Shown: in pieces, positions 34,173-45,901 of the stretch
Layout: each line of letters opens with the position of its first letter
Numbering within the stretch: the stretch's first letter is position 1
Made by a program: the position numbers and the translations under genes
Source: Tragulus kanchil
Lineage: Eukaryota > Chordata > Mammalia > Artiodactyla > Tragulidae
Reading direction: 5' to 3'
DNA length: 64,000 nucleotides
NCBI GenBank assembly: GCA_022376925.1
Contig: JAIOJX010000003.1
Span: 41,215,874-41,279,873, forward strand
Notes under the pieces: generated by a model
What the model was told of the DNA's origin: nothing
Seen by the model: the letters and a program-made list of their open reading frames with translations, nothing else
Database searches by the model: none

Positions 34173-34229
<57 letters not shown>
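34173..34229. repeat. (AT)n microsatellite
   Basis: About 57 bp of uninterrupted AT between the SINE head and L1 3' UTR sequence. It sits where the ruminant L1 3' UTR has a short tatata motif, so it probably expanded from it. The YIYIYI frames on both strands are products of this repeat. Confidence 0.95.
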
Positions 34230-34232
<3 letters not shown>

Positions 34233-34445
34233 GTGTGTATATGTTAATTCCAATTTCCCAATTTATCCCCCACCCCATAACTATAAGTTTGTTGTCTACA
34301 TCTGTGACTCTGTTTTGTAAATAAGTTAATTTGTACCATTTTTTAGATTTCACTTATAAGACATATCATATGATATTTGCCTTTCTCTGCCTGACTTTAT
34401 TCCTTATGGCAATGTTTGGGTCCATCCATGTTGCTGCAAATTGGA
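34230..34445 (-). mobile_element. L1 3' segment, antisense half of an inverted L1
   Basis: Complement of L1 3' UTR and ORF2 end: gttaattccaatttcccaat, tatcccccacccca, cacttataagacatatca, gtccatccatgttgctgcaa. With the sense segment that follows it forms a twin-priming-type inversion. Confidence 0.8.
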
Positions 34446-35112
34446 CTTAATTAAACTGAAAGCCTTTGAACAGCAAAGGAAACCATAAACAAAACAAAAA
34501 GGCAACTCTCACAATGGAAAAAATGCTTACAGATGAAGTGACCAACAAGAGGTTAATCTCCAAAGTATGCAGACAGTTCATAAAGCTTGGTATCAAAAAA
34601 AAATAAAACCCAATCAAAAAATATCTTCAAAGAAGACATTCAGATGACCAAAAGGCACATTAAAAGATGCTCAACATCACTATTTATTAAAGAAATTCAA
34701 ATTAAAACTACAATGAGTAATCACCTAACACTGATCAGAATGGCCATCATCAAAAAATATCTAAAAAGAATCAGTGTTGAAGAGGGTGTGGATAAAATGC
34801 AACCCTCCCTCACTGTTGGTGGGAATTAAATTGGTACAGCCACTGTGAAAAAACAGCTGTAAAAAACACTGTATGATCCAGCAATCTCCTCCTTGGGCAT
34901 ATACTCAGAGAAAATTATAATCAAAAAGACAATGCACACCAGTGTTCATATTTGGTTATTTCAAATAGCTAAGACATGGAAGCAACCAACATCCATCAAC
35001 AGATGAATGGATAAAGAAGATGCAATACATTTATACCATGGACTATTACTCAGACATAAGAGGAATGAATTAGTGACATTTGCCACAACATGGATGAACC
35101 TAGAGATTGTTA
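34446..35112 (+). mobile_element. L1 upstream segment, sense half of an inverted L1
   Basis: Sense L1 ORF2 3' region: gcctttgaacagcaaaggaa, gatgaagtgaccaacaagag, gtatcagtgttgaagagggt-like sequence, ttggtgggaattaaattggt and ending gccacaacatggatgaacct. Its downstream end lies next to where the antisense half begins in L1 coordinates. ORF2 is broken by stops; the longest frame is 80 aa. Confidence 0.8.
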
Positions 35113-36760
35113 GCCCCCTTTTGAAACTTGAACACTGTAGAGCCTGACTCTCATCACCTCTGTAACTTTACCAAGGAAACTCTTCTTAGGATCCGTCCCC
35201 GTTGACAGTGTGATGGCCCTTCTCCAGTTCCCAGTTGGGTCCCTTTTATATCTAAAGTATGTCTGGTCCCTTTTATGTCTACTTTGAGAAAGTAGCTGTG
35301 TTTATTTCTCATACAATCTTATTTTAGTTTTCCTCCTGTCTCAGTGGCTTTTCCTTCTGATTCCTTGATTATTCCTTTTCCTCTTGCCCTCAGCCATAAG
35401 GTGTCCCAGATCAGGGCCTCTAATCTCCTCTGCATTTGTAGTTTGCCTTTAGAAACATCACCCACTTTCTCATCTAGTTTTCTACTCTTTTGATGAAAAT
35501 CAGGCCCATTCCTGCAAGTCTGCCTTCCAGCTGCCTAAAATTAAAACCACGTTCCTACTTCTTCTAGTCTCTCCAGCTTCTCTTACTTTCCTTTATCCAT
35601 TCACAGAGCTTCAACCAGCAAAGGAAACCATAAACAAAACAAAAGGCAACTCTCACAATGGAAAAAATGCTTACAGATGAAGTGACCAACAAGAGGTTAA
35701 TCTCCAAAGTATGCAGACAGTTCATAAAGCTTGGTATCAAAAAAAAATAAAACCCAATCAAAAAATATCTTCAAAGAAGACATTCAGATGACCAAAAGGC
35801 ACATTAAAAGATGCTCAACATCACTATTTATTAAAGAAATTCAAATTAAAACTACAATGAGTAATCACCTAACACTGATCAGAATGGCCATCATCAAAAA
35901 ATATCTAAAAAGAATCAGTGTTGAAGAGGGTGTGGATAAAATGCAACCCTCCCTCACTGTTGGTGGGAATTAAATTGGTACAGCCACTGTGAAAAAACAG
36001 CTGTAAAAAACACTGTATGATCCAGCAATCTCCTCCTTGGGCATATACTCAGAGAAAATTATAATCAAAAAGACAATGCACACCAGTGTTCATATTTGGT
36101 TATTTCAAATAGCTAAGACATGGAAGCAACCAACATCCATCAACAGATGAATGGATAAAGAAGATGCAATACATTTATACCATGGACTATTACTCAGACA
36201 TAAGAGGAATGAATTAGTGACATTTGCCACAACATGGATGAACCTAGAGATTGTTAGCCCCCTTTTGAAACTTGAACACTGTAGAGCCTGACTCTCATCA
36301 CCTCTGTAACTTTACCAAGGAAACTCTTCTTAGGATCCGTCCCCGTTGACAGTGTGATGGCCCTTCTCCAGTTCCCAGTTGGGTCCCTTTTATATCTAAA
36401 GTATGTCTGGTCCCTTTTATGTCTACTTTGAGAAAGTAGCTGTGTTTATTTCTCATACAATCTTATTTTAGTTTTCCTCCTGTCTCAGTGGCTTTTCCTT
36501 CTGATTCCTTGATTATTCCTTTTCCTCTTGCCCTCAGCCATAAGGTGTCCCAGATCAGGGCCTCTAATCTCCTCTGCATTTGTAGTTTGCCTTTAGAAAC
36601 ATCACCCACTTTCTCATCTAGTTTTCTACTCTTTTGATGAAAATCAGGCCCATTCCTGCAAGTCTGCCTTCCAGCTGCCTAAAATTAAAACCACGTTCCC
36701 TACTCTTCTTCTAGTCTCTCCAGAGCCTTCTCCTTACTTTCCTTTATCCAGTGTCAACAG
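34473..36760. repeat. Tandem pair 10 (unit ~1144 bp)
   Basis: Copy A 34473-35616, copy B 35617-36760, offset about 1144. Differences: aaacaaaaaggc/aaacaaaaggc, and a run of small losses at the right end of copy A (gttcctacttcttctag versus gttccctactcttcttctag; ccagcttctcttac versus ccagagccttctccttac). Inner-end degradation again. Confidence 0.97.
35617..36256 (+). mobile_element. L1 sense segment (pair 10 copy B)
   Basis: Second copy of most of 34473-35112. The antisense half of the inverted L1 is not repeated. Confidence 0.85.
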
Positions 36761-37530
36761 ATGATGCAGAGACTTCCTGTTATCTCATCAATTCCTTCCT
36801 CCCTGTCTCCTCAGGACCTCTTTGGGGTTTGACTCTTGCCCCTGTGGATCTGTGCTGATGTGCTATCAAGACTATCTTCATGTTAGTCCTCTGCATACCA
36901 CTTGCAGATACATTCTTGTGTGATACCATTTCTCCTGTGAAATAAAATCTTCCATCAGCTTTGCACTTTCCCAGGAGAAAAGTCCCCAGATATCTGTCAC
37001 TGGTCGTCAAAGACATGCCACCTTCTGAGCCACATCCCCTTGCATGAAGTCCTGCTTCTGACCAAGGTAACCACATACTCTGCTCATCCTTCCTACCTCT
37101 GTCTCTTGGCTTCTCTTTAATCCTCACCTGCATGCCTGGAAACTTCTCCATGCTGCTGAGAAGAGGTAACCTGGGAGACCTGTTCCCATCTCCCACCCTT
37201 AGCTTGAAGTGATATTTTTTCTCCTCTGTCGTCTCGAAGTAATCATTATTCCCTTTATCTCATCATTGACTGTCTTGCTGCAACTCTCTGATTTGGAGAA
37301 CTAACATTGTTAATCATATTATTATTAATATTCCGGAGGTGTTTGTATCCTTACCCAATTGCACTATAGTCTGTTTTTAAGGTCGGAGGCTGTATCTCGG
37401 ATTGCTTTATTATCACATAAATTGGTTGGCAGATACATGATGCCTAATCCCCTTTAATCAGTTCTTTCCTCTTTATCTTTTGTTTTTCCAATCACCATCA
37501 TGGTCTGGTGCTTCACAAGCAATGGAAACA
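36761..37530. other. Anonymous sequence, pyrimidine-rich start
   Basis: Contains a 138-aa antisense frame (36780-37196) with no recognisable domain and no splice context. The composition (cttctcc, cctacctctgtctcttggc) resembles old L1 or L2 3' sequence, but I cannot assign it. Confidence 0.4.
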
Positions 37531-37623
37531 ACGCTGTTACAGTCTGTACAAATTCAGAAATAACCAAAATAACAAAACTAACAGCACGTAAGTTTGCCTA
37601 GTTTGTTAATGTCATAGACCACG

Positions 37624-37832
37624 AGGCTTCCCAGGTGGCTCAGAGATGAAGAATCCACCTGCAGTGCAGGAGCCACAGGAGTCATGGGTTCAATCCCTGG
37701 GTCAGGAAGATCCCCTGGAGGAGGGAATGGCCACCCACTCCAGTATCCGTGCCTAGAGAATCCCATGGACAGAGGAACCTACAATCCATAGGGTCACAAA
37801 GAGTGGGACATGACCGAAGTGACTTAGCACGT
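37624..37832 (+). mobile_element. Bov-tA SINE (pair 11 copy A)
   Basis: Sense Bov-tA: aggcttcccaggtggctcag, atgggttcaatccctgg, ggtcaggaagatcccctgga, ccatggacagaggaacct, gggacatgaccgaagtgac. Confidence 0.9.
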
Positions 37833-38734
37833 ACAAGACTAGCCCATAGGTATTTCTGCAGGAAAACTCTGTAGCTTTGTGGACCAGTGCTGCACAAATC
37901 ATTACAAAGAAAATATCAGTACCAGTGGCTGGCAGTGGAGAAGAGATGATGGTGAATGTAAGCACAATTAGTGTAAATGATGGTGTTCAGTTGTAGAAGG
38001 CCTGGTCCATTTTGGCAGTGTTTATCTGGTGGGTGCCTTGCTCTCTGTCCAATCCTATTGGTAGCTGGGTGTGTGATATTTCATATAGCCTTTGCCAGTC
38101 TCCGCGAGCACCTTTCACCCTGTGCATTCTGATTGATGTGTTTGGCAGCGCTTGGGCTCCAATGACAATTTCTAAAATAAAGTGTCTCTGCATAAGCCAG
38201 TAAGTCATCTCCTGGTTCCTTTCCCTTAAAATCCTCCAACTTTGTTGGCTGTCAGTTTTGGCAGTGAAAGGACGGCCTCTCCCACTGTCTGCAGATTAGC
38301 CTGCTCACCACCGAAGCAAGACGGAGTCCATCGCTTACGTATCATTCCTTTTGATTTGTTTGCTGCCTACTTAAAAACAAATCTGACTCTATACACACAC
38401 ATACAAATCCATAAATCCATTTATTTTAAACACATTAGTAGAGATAACAGTTAATTACCAAGGTGAAGTTTTTCTAGCATTTGAAATTTTATTGTTAAGT
38501 GAAATGTAAGCTACACTTTCTCTAAGTGATGTCTTATCATCTTTAGTACGACTTTATACCATTCTCGTTATGCCCGTGAACCAATCGATGTAAAATTTTG
38601 TCTTACTCAAATGAAAAATGGTGCCCCAAAACCCATTTGGGGACGCTGTTACAGTCTGTACAAATTCAGAAATAACCAAAATAACAAAACTAACAGCACG
38701 TAAGTTTGCCTAGTTTGTTAATGTCATAGACCAC

Positions 38735-38940
38735 GAGGCTTCCCAGGTGGCTCAGAGATGAAGAATCCACCTGCAGTGCAGGAGCCACAGGAGTCATGGG
38801 TTCAATCCCTGGGTCAGGAAGATCCCTGGAGGAGGAATGGCCACCCACTCCAGTATCCGTGCCTAGAGAATCCCATGGACAGAGGAACCTACAATCCATA
38901 GGGTCACAAAGAGTGGGACATGACCGAAGTGACTTAGCAC
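38735..38940 (+). mobile_element. Bov-tA SINE (pair 11 copy B)
   Basis: Second copy of 37624-37832, shorter by a few bases. Confidence 0.9.
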
Positions 38941-39735
38941 GTACAAGACTAGCCCATAGGTATTTCTGCAGGAAAACTCTGTAGCTTTGTGGACCAGTGC
39001 TGCACAAATCATTACAAAGAAAATATCAGTACCAGTGGCTGGCAGTGGAGAAGAGATGATGGTGAATGTAAGCACAATTAGTGTAAATGATGGTGTTCAG
39101 TTGTAGAAGGCCTGGTCCATTTTGGCAGTGTTTATCTGGTGGGTGCCTTGCTCTCTGTCCAATCCTATTGGTAGCTGGGTGTGTGATATTTCATATAGCC
39201 TTTGCCAGTCTCCGCGAGCACCTTTCACCCTGTGCATTCTGATTGATGTGTTTGGCAGCGCTTGGGCTCCAATGACAATTTCTAAAATAAAGTGTCTCTG
39301 CATAAGCCAGTAAGTCATCTCCTGGTTCCTTTCCCTTAAAATCCTCCAACTTTGTTGGCTGTCAGTTTTGGCAGTGAAAGGACGGCCTCTCCCACTGTCT
39401 GCAGATTAGCCTGCTCACCACCGAAGCAAGACGGAGTCCATCGCTTACGTATCATTCCTTTTGATTTGTTTGCTGCCTACTTAAAAACAAATCTGACTCT
39501 ATACACACACATACAAATCCATAAATCCATTTATTTTAAACACATTAGTAGAGATAACAGTTAATTACCAAGGTGAAGTTTTTCTAGCATTTGAAATTTT
39601 ATTGTTAAGTGAAATGTGTAAGCTACATTTTCTCTAAGTGATGGCTTATCATCTTTAGGTCGACTTTATACCATTCTCGTTATGCCCGTGAACCAAACGA
39701 TGTAAAATTTTGTCTTACTCAAAGGAAAAATGGTG

Positions 39736-40689
39736 CAGCCCAGTGAGCTATAACACCTCCTTGAGAGAATGCTGAGTTGTAATAGATCCAATTTGGGGTG
39801 ACAAAATGCCCATATTACATACTTTAAGTTTGCCTCTTTTTTCAGCCTAAATGAGGCATCTCAAAATTAATGCAGCCAGAGGCAGTAAAAGCATTTGAAG
39901 TAATTCTTCAACCACTTACTCCTCTTTCTCGACAGAGCGCACCAAATAAAAGGCATTTGCAGTGTGACTAATAGAATAACTACCAATCAGAGTGTCTGTC
40001 AATTCATGAAATTCCGCTAGTGCCATCCACACTAATGATTAAGTCGAGTATAACCGTTCACTTATTAAAAGATGAGAACCTTAATGCACCATATACTGAA
40101 TACTGAAAAATAATATGTCAGACCTAAAAACATGAAAAATGAAGAAAAATGAAGTGAAAAACTGAACCAATTACCATGGTAATTCAGGTCGGTGGAGGAA
40201 GGTGGAATCCCTATTACCTGGATAAGTGTCAGGTCTACAGTAGGGAGTGTTGCTCTGTAGTCATGACCTAAACTTACTCCCCTAGGCTCCCCACAACATT
40301 ATTTTTATTAACTTTTTAAAAATGACTTCATTTTATTTTCTACCGCTCCTTTCTTTCTACCACTTCTCAACATACCTGATACTAGTAATTCTCAACCCAG
40401 GGCATAAAAACCATGAAGGTAAAAGGAGTAGAATTGTTGATTGATGAGTTTAATTACTAAAAAAAAAAAAAAAAAAGTGCAACAGTGTATGCACACGTAT
40501 ATACTCTATATTTATAAACTAATAAAATAACTGCTATAGATAATAACTGTTGAAAAGCATGAAATGAAGCGGGGAGAAAGGTGTTCCTAGGAGATCTGTA
40601 TTGCTTATATTCTTATCCCAGTAAGGGAATAGTATCTTAAGAATGGTTCATTTAAAAACGGTTTTAATTTTTTACAAAATTTAAGGTTT
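39736..40689. other. Anonymous sequence
   Basis: No gene or named repeat recognised. An A-run of about 17 lies near 40460-40476. Confidence 0.5.
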
Positions 40690-40707
40690 AAAAGTTGCAG
40701 AAATACT

Positions 40708-40973
40708 GGGCTTTCTTGGTGAATCAGTGGGTAAAGAGTCTGCCTTGCAGTGCAAGGGGCATCAGTTCGATCCCTGGCCTGGAAAAATCCCGCATGCTGC
40801 AGAGCAGCTAGACTGGTGTGTCTAATTACTAGCCAGCACTCTGGAGCACATGTGCCCAGAGCCGGTGCTCTGCAACCGGAGAGGCCACTGCAATGGGATG
40901 CCCACACAGGCCAAAGAATAAAGATGGATGAAAATAAATGGGTAAAAACTCAATGAAAAGAGACCAACATTTA
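40708..40973 (+). mobile_element. CHR-type SINE with target-site duplication
   Basis: Sense CHR from gggctttcttggtgaatcag, with B-box-like agttcgatccctgg, ggagcacatgtgcccagagc and aggccaaagaataaagatgg. An 18-bp direct repeat (40690-40707 and 40974-40991, one mismatch) flanks it. Its 3' part lies in pair 12 and reappears at 41989-42070. Confidence 0.92.
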
Positions 40974-41345
40974 AAAAGTTGCAAAAATACTATAGAGAAT
41001 CCGTTTGACTTCTCTACAGTTTATATCTTCGACAATCATAGTACAGTTGTTCAAACTAAAAAAGTATTATTGATTCAACAGTATTAACTGAACTATAGAC
41101 CTAATTTGAATTTCACCAGTCTCACCACAAGGCCTAGTGGTTTTCCACAAATTTCTCCACAGATGAGGAAGTGATAGAAACATCTGCTGTGGTATCCTGG
41201 CCCTGGACAGGTCCTGTGTTCACACAGTGCTGGGCACAGGCTGGTGCAGGGTCCAGAGAGCTCGTCTCCTGTGGGGCCAAAGGAGACAAGACCCAAGTCA
41301 CGTCCATTTTTATTCACAGTCTCTTCTACTTTGTATTTTATCATA

Positions 41346-41353
<8 letters not shown>

Positions 41354-41398
<45 letters not shown>
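41354..41398. repeat. (TA)n microsatellite (pair 12 copy A)
   Basis: About 45 bp of TA followed by imperfect TG/TA units. Copy B at 42454-42496 is 43 bp, one unit shorter. Confidence 0.95.
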
Positions 41399-41408
<10 letters not shown>

Positions 41409-41562
41409 GTATATATAGTATATGCAGACAGGGTATGTCCCACACTATCACACCCAGGTTTGTCTCACACCATCTCTGACCTGCGGCACAGGTGATTCAT
41501 AGGAAAGACTGGAGCTCTTTGACGCAGGGCTGTAATTGTGCCTGTCCAAGACTCTGAAAGGC

Positions 41563-41917
41563 TGTTGTTGTTTAATTGTTAACCGTGTCCGTCTCTTTGC
41601 CGCCCCATGGACTGCAGCACATCAGGCTTCCCTGTCCTTCATTATCTCTTGGAGTTTGCTCAAATTCATGTCCATTGAGTCAGTGATGCTATCCAGCTAT
41701 CTCATCCTCTGTCACCCCCTTCTCCCCCTGCCCTCAAACTTTCCCAGCATCAGGGTCTTTTCCAGTGAGTCAGCTCTTTGCATCAGATGGCCAAAGCATT
41801 GGACCTTCAGCTTCAGCCGAAGTCCTTCCAATGAATATTCAGGGTTGACTTCCTTTAGGGCTGACTGATTGGATCTCCTTGCTGTCCAGGGGACTCTCAA
41901 GACTCTTCTCCAGATCC
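41563..41917 (-). mobile_element. BovB LINE 3' end, antisense (pair 12 copy A)
   Basis: gttgttgtttaattgttaac, gccgccccatggactgcagc, catgtccattgagtcagtga, ctttcccagcatcagggtc, ccttccaatgaatattcagg and ttggatctccttgctgtcc are the complement of the BovB terminal coding region and 3' UTR. The 62-aa - strand frame 41712-41900 is the reverse-transcriptase C-terminal remnant; the 110-aa + frame is its shadow. Confidence 0.92.
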
Positions 41918-42445
41918 TTCTCCTTCATATATAGGTATTAAATATAAAAATTAATGCATATTAATTTAAATATGTGTAAAATTCTAACCTGCAATGGGAT
42001 GCCCACACAGGCCAAAGAATAAAGATGGATGAAAATAAATGGATAAAAACTCAATGAAAAGAGACCAACATTGAAAAGTTGCAAAAATACTATAGAGAAT
42101 CCGTTTGACTTCTCTACAGTTTATATCTTCGACAATCATAGTACAGTTGTTCAAACTAAAAAAGTATTATTGATTCAACAGTATTAACTGAACTATAGAC
42201 CTAATTTGAATTTCACCAGTCTCACCACAAGGCCTAGTGGTTTTCCACAAATTTCTCCACAGATGAGGAAGTGATAGAAACATCTGCTGTGGTATCCTGG
42301 CCCTGGACAGGTCCTGTGTTCACACAGTGCTGGGCACAGGCTGGTGCAGGGTCCAGAGAGCTCGTCTCCTGTGGGGCCAAAGGAGACAAGACCCAAGTCA
42401 CGTCCATTTTTATTCACAGTCTCTTCTACTTTGTATTTTATCATA

Positions 42446-42453
<8 letters not shown>

Positions 42454-42496
<43 letters not shown>
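42454..42496. repeat. (TA)n microsatellite (pair 12 copy B)
   Basis: Second copy of 41354-41398, one TA unit shorter. Confidence 0.95.
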
Positions 42497-42506
<10 letters not shown>

Positions 42507-42660
42507 GTATATATAGTATATGCAGACAGGGTATGTCCCACACTATCACACCCAGGTTTGTCTCACACCATCTCTGACCTGCGGCACAGGTGATTCATAG
42601 GAAAGACTGGAGCTCTTTGACGCAGGGCTGTAATTGTGCCTGTCCAAGACTCTGAAAGGC

Positions 42661-43015
42661 TGTTGTTGTTTAATTGTTAACCGTGTCCGTCTCTTTGCCG
42701 CCCCATGGACTGCAGCACATCAGGCTTCCCTGTCCTTCATTATCTCTTGGAGTTTGCTCAAATTCATGTCCATTGAGTCAGTGATGCTATCCAGCTATCT
42801 CATCCTCTGTCACCCCCTTCTCCCCCTGCCCTCAAACTTTCCCAGCATCAGGGTCTTTTCCAGTGAGTCAGCTCTTTGCATCAGATGGCCAAAGCATTGG
42901 ACCTTCAGCTTCAGCCGAAGTCCTTCCAATGAATATTCAGGGTTGACTTCCTTTAGGGCTGACTGATTGGATCTCCTTGCTGTCCAGGGGACTCTCAAGA
43001 CTCTTCTCCAGATCC
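42661..43015 (-). mobile_element. BovB LINE 3' end, antisense (pair 12 copy B)
   Basis: Second copy of 41563-41917. No substitutions noticed. Confidence 0.92.
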
Positions 43016-43080
43016 TTCTCCTTCATATATAGGTATTAAATATAAAAATTAATGCATATTAATTTAAATATGTGTAAAAT

Positions 43081-44678
43081 TATTCTGTATATTTACTTAT
43101 GTTTCTTTCCAGATTATTGCAAGAACAAATCTCATGGAAAATAAAAAAACGATACCATGACTAGTTCTCATCATTTCCGTCTATTTATAAAGCAATATTT
43201 AATTGTACCAGGTGGAGGATCTGATCCAGGGCATAAGGTGGAGAGCTAAGGAGAAAATCTTTTCTGCTTCTCATTGAATAATTGCATTATATATAAGCAC
43301 AAACCTGATAAGAAGGGCAAATGCAGAGAGTAATGAGTCTGTGTCTGGACACAAGGCAGGTTGGTGACTCAGGGAAAGTGAGGTGCACTTTGAGCTAAGT
43401 GCTGAGAGTGAGTCAGAGTTCACCAGATGAAGGGGCGGAGGGCCTGTCAGGGCTCTATAGAAAAGAACAACGTGACCAAAGGTTCCAGGACTGAAAGGAG
43501 ATGTAGGTGGGGGATATTGTTGGAAAGTGAAGCTGGAGAGGTAGGTGGGAGCCCAGCTGTAGGCATTTAGGCCATGTTGAGATTTGAGTCTATTTCCAGA
43601 CCAATGAAAACCCTCAAAAGGGATATTGGAGCAAGGTAGAAACAGGTTTGCCTTAAAAAAAATATCACCAGGGCGCGAATGCAAAATAGGGCTTGGGGAG
43701 AAGGGTTAGGGAGTTGTGCTTTCAAGAGAGAAGAACGGGGTAAAGCAGGTGGAGGCTGTGGAGATGCTGAGTGGACAAGGCCTGAATGACGTGGTTGTAG
43801 GAAGATAGGTGCAGTCCAGGGAGACCATGGAACTGCTGTTTACACCCCTTGTTTGCACCCCTTGTGTGGGGCCATTGGCCACCCAAGGTGATACCAAAGG
43901 AGAAACAGATTTGGGGGGTTTCTGATCATTTGGGAAGGACAGAGAAGCTCAAGCCTCATAGTCTTGGTCATGAAATCCCATGAACCTAAACTGAGTCATG
44001 AAATTCCAACTTCCCATCCATCCATGAGGAATCTCCAGGGTTCCCTGTTATTACATAATCTCCTACCGCCCCTCCCCCCTAAAGCCTGCCAACCCTTGAC
44101 TCCCTGATCAATGTGTAGTTTCCCTGTGGCTGTTCCTACCCTTTGGTGCCACTTCCTATCCTCAGATGCCACTTTCCTCTTCTATAGCTGAGAGACCTTT
44201 TCCTTTAAAACTTACCTTATGAATAATTCAAGGAAAACATCTGTGTCTGTGCACAGCCCTTGCCACCTGCTCCCTTGGACAGTTAAGTCACAGGGCACCC
44301 TCATGGCCAATCATTTGTCTAAACTCAGGCCCTGCTGTATACTTCCTGATGTCAGGAATCAAGTCTTAATAAATGCAGAATAATTTCCTCTCTTGTAGCA
44401 TAGGTCAGTGTACTTAAGAGCCTAGAACAATGGCATAATAGAGGCTCACGTAATATTTGAATTCATGAGTAAATAATAGGTAGGCAATAAATATTGCTTA
44501 AAGATATACATGTTATATACAAGGCTTTGCCCAGGAGATGAAAGACTGATACAGTTCCACAACTGACTAGCCCACCTGCTATTTCCTTGTATTCAGCCGT
44601 TTAGTTTTTGATCTGTGTTCTATACCTGCCTTCACATTCTAACTCATTTATCATTTTTCTAAGAAATTTTCTCCATCA
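43081..44678. other. Anonymous sequence
   Basis: No exon recognised. The part at 43200-43650 (gactcagggaaagtgaggtg, ctgagagtgagtcagag, ggtccaggactgaaagg-like) has the look of an old degraded interspersed repeat. The 137-aa antisense frame (43271-43684) has no recognisable domain. Confidence 0.45.
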
Positions 44679-44755
44679 GACATACCTTTTTATTCACTTC
44701 ACACCTTCTATTCATACTCCTCTTTTTGAAGTATCCTCTTACCAACATTCTCATT

Positions 44756-45071
44756 TTAAAAAAAAATGTTTATTCATTTACTTTTGGCTGCACTGGGTCT
44801 TCATTGCTGCACTCAGGCCTTTTCTCTAGCTGTGGTGAGCAGGAGCTACTTTCCAGTCGTGATGCGGGGGTGTCTCATTGTGGTAGCTTCATCTTGCCCA
44901 GTGATTGGCTGTGGGCTCCACGGGTTCTGTAGTTGCAGCAGGCCAGCTCAGTCATTGTGGTGCATCAGTTTAGTTGCCAGACGGTATGTGGGGTCTTCCC
45001 AAAGTGGAAATCAAACCCATGTCCCTTGCATTGGCAGGCAGTTCTCAACCAGTGTACCACCAGGGAAGCCC
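44756..45071 (-). mobile_element. Long CHR-type SINE, antisense (pair 13 copy A)
   Basis: ttttggctgcactgggtctt, cattgctgcactcaggcc, ctctagctgtggtgagcagg and ending gtaccaccagggaagccc. This is the long CHR form. The 149-aa + frame is an antisense reading of it running into flanking sequence. Confidence 0.9.
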
Positions 45072-45154
45072 TCATTCAGTGTTTTTAAGGTTTCTTCTTT
45101 AAAGTCAACCATTTTTAGAGCCTTTATTAAGTTTGTTGCAGTATTGCTTTTGTT

Positions 45155-45273
45155 TTGTGTTTTGGTTTTCTGGCCACAAGACACATGGTATTTGAGCTCA
45201 CTGACCAGAGCTTGAGCCTACACCCCTTCATTGGAAGAGAAAGTCTTAACCATTGGACCACCAAGACAGTTCC
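45155..45273 (-). mobile_element. Short CHR-type SINE, antisense (pair 13 copy A)
   Basis: Diverged: ttttctggccacaagacaca, gagctcactgaccagagctt, gtcttaaccattggaccacc, agacagttcc. Older than its neighbour. Second copy at 46301-46419. Confidence 0.75.
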
Positions 45274-45763
45274 TACTATCATTCACTTCTGAGGATGAAA
45301 TTTTCGTTTTTCCTTCATGCCCAGCCTAAAGGTCTACCCCTCAAACCTTTCCCTGTTGTTTTACGATTTGAATTAATTTTAACCTCTTTTACACTCCAGT
45401 AAAACTTATAACCCATTTTAATTTTTCTACCTTATTTTATGATAGTTGCCACCTGTTTATTTCAACTAAGTTGCGGGCAACCTAAGGACAAAGATTTGGT
45501 TTTAGCCCACAACACAAGCTTTCAGTGGGTAGTAGCTGTTAAGAAACTGTATTGCATTTAGTTAATATTGCTCAATTATTGAAACTCTAGGTGCTCTGAA
45601 GCGATTCAGTCAAATTGTTCAGATTTCTAAATCTAAAATGTTTTATCCTTTTTCCATCTTGTTGCTTAACCAGTGTTTATTATATGCCTAGGGTGTATCG
45701 TATACATTGTGCTAATAAGCTCTGAGAATGCAGTGGTGACTTGGGCAGACATAGCCATTGCTG

Positions 45764-45826
45764 TGGGGCATCCCAGGTGTCTCAGTGATAAAGAACCCTC
45801 CTGCCAGTGCAGGAAACATGGGATAC
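45764..45826 (+). mobile_element. Bov-tA SINE cut by junction (pair 13 copy A)
   Basis: Only the head (ggggcatcccaggtgtctca, gtgataaagaaccctcctgc) before the pair 13 junction. The complete element is at 46911-47124. Confidence 0.85.
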
Positions 45827-45901
45827 CCTCCTAGACATACCTTTTATTCACTTCACACCTTCTATTCATTTTTGAAGTATCCTCTTACCAACATTCTCAT
45901 T

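Larger units (their letters stand above)
37531..39735. repeat. Tandem pair 11 (unit ~1110 bp)
   Basis: Copy A 37531-38642, copy B 38643-39735, offset 1110. Differences: gatcccctggaggaggg/gatccctggaggagg and, near the right end, aatgtaagctacactttc/aatgtgtaagctacatttt, gatgtctt/gatggctt, tagtacgac/taggtcgac, caatcgatg/caaacgatg. Differences cluster at unit ends. Confidence 0.97.
40888..43080. repeat. Tandem pair 12 (unit ~1100 bp)
   Basis: Copy A 40888-41988, copy B 41989-43080, offset 1098-1101. Differences: atgggtaaa/atggataaa, catttaaaaag/cattgaaaag, and one TA unit in the microsatellite. Copy B starts inside the CHR SINE. Confidence 0.97.

Noticed and set aside
34136..34353. YIYIYI-rich frames at 34.1, 41.2 and 42.3 kb
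   Set aside because: Translations of (AT)n/(TA)n microsatellites.
36780..37196. 138-aa antisense open frame
   Set aside because: The longest frame here that is not clearly repeat-derived, but it has no domain, no codon signal I can see and no splice context. A frame this long is expected by chance in 64 kb.
40750..40790. tRNA gene suggested by B-box-like agttcgatccctgg
   Set aside because: The box lies in the tRNA-derived head of a CHR SINE; no cloverleaf with paired acceptor stem is present.
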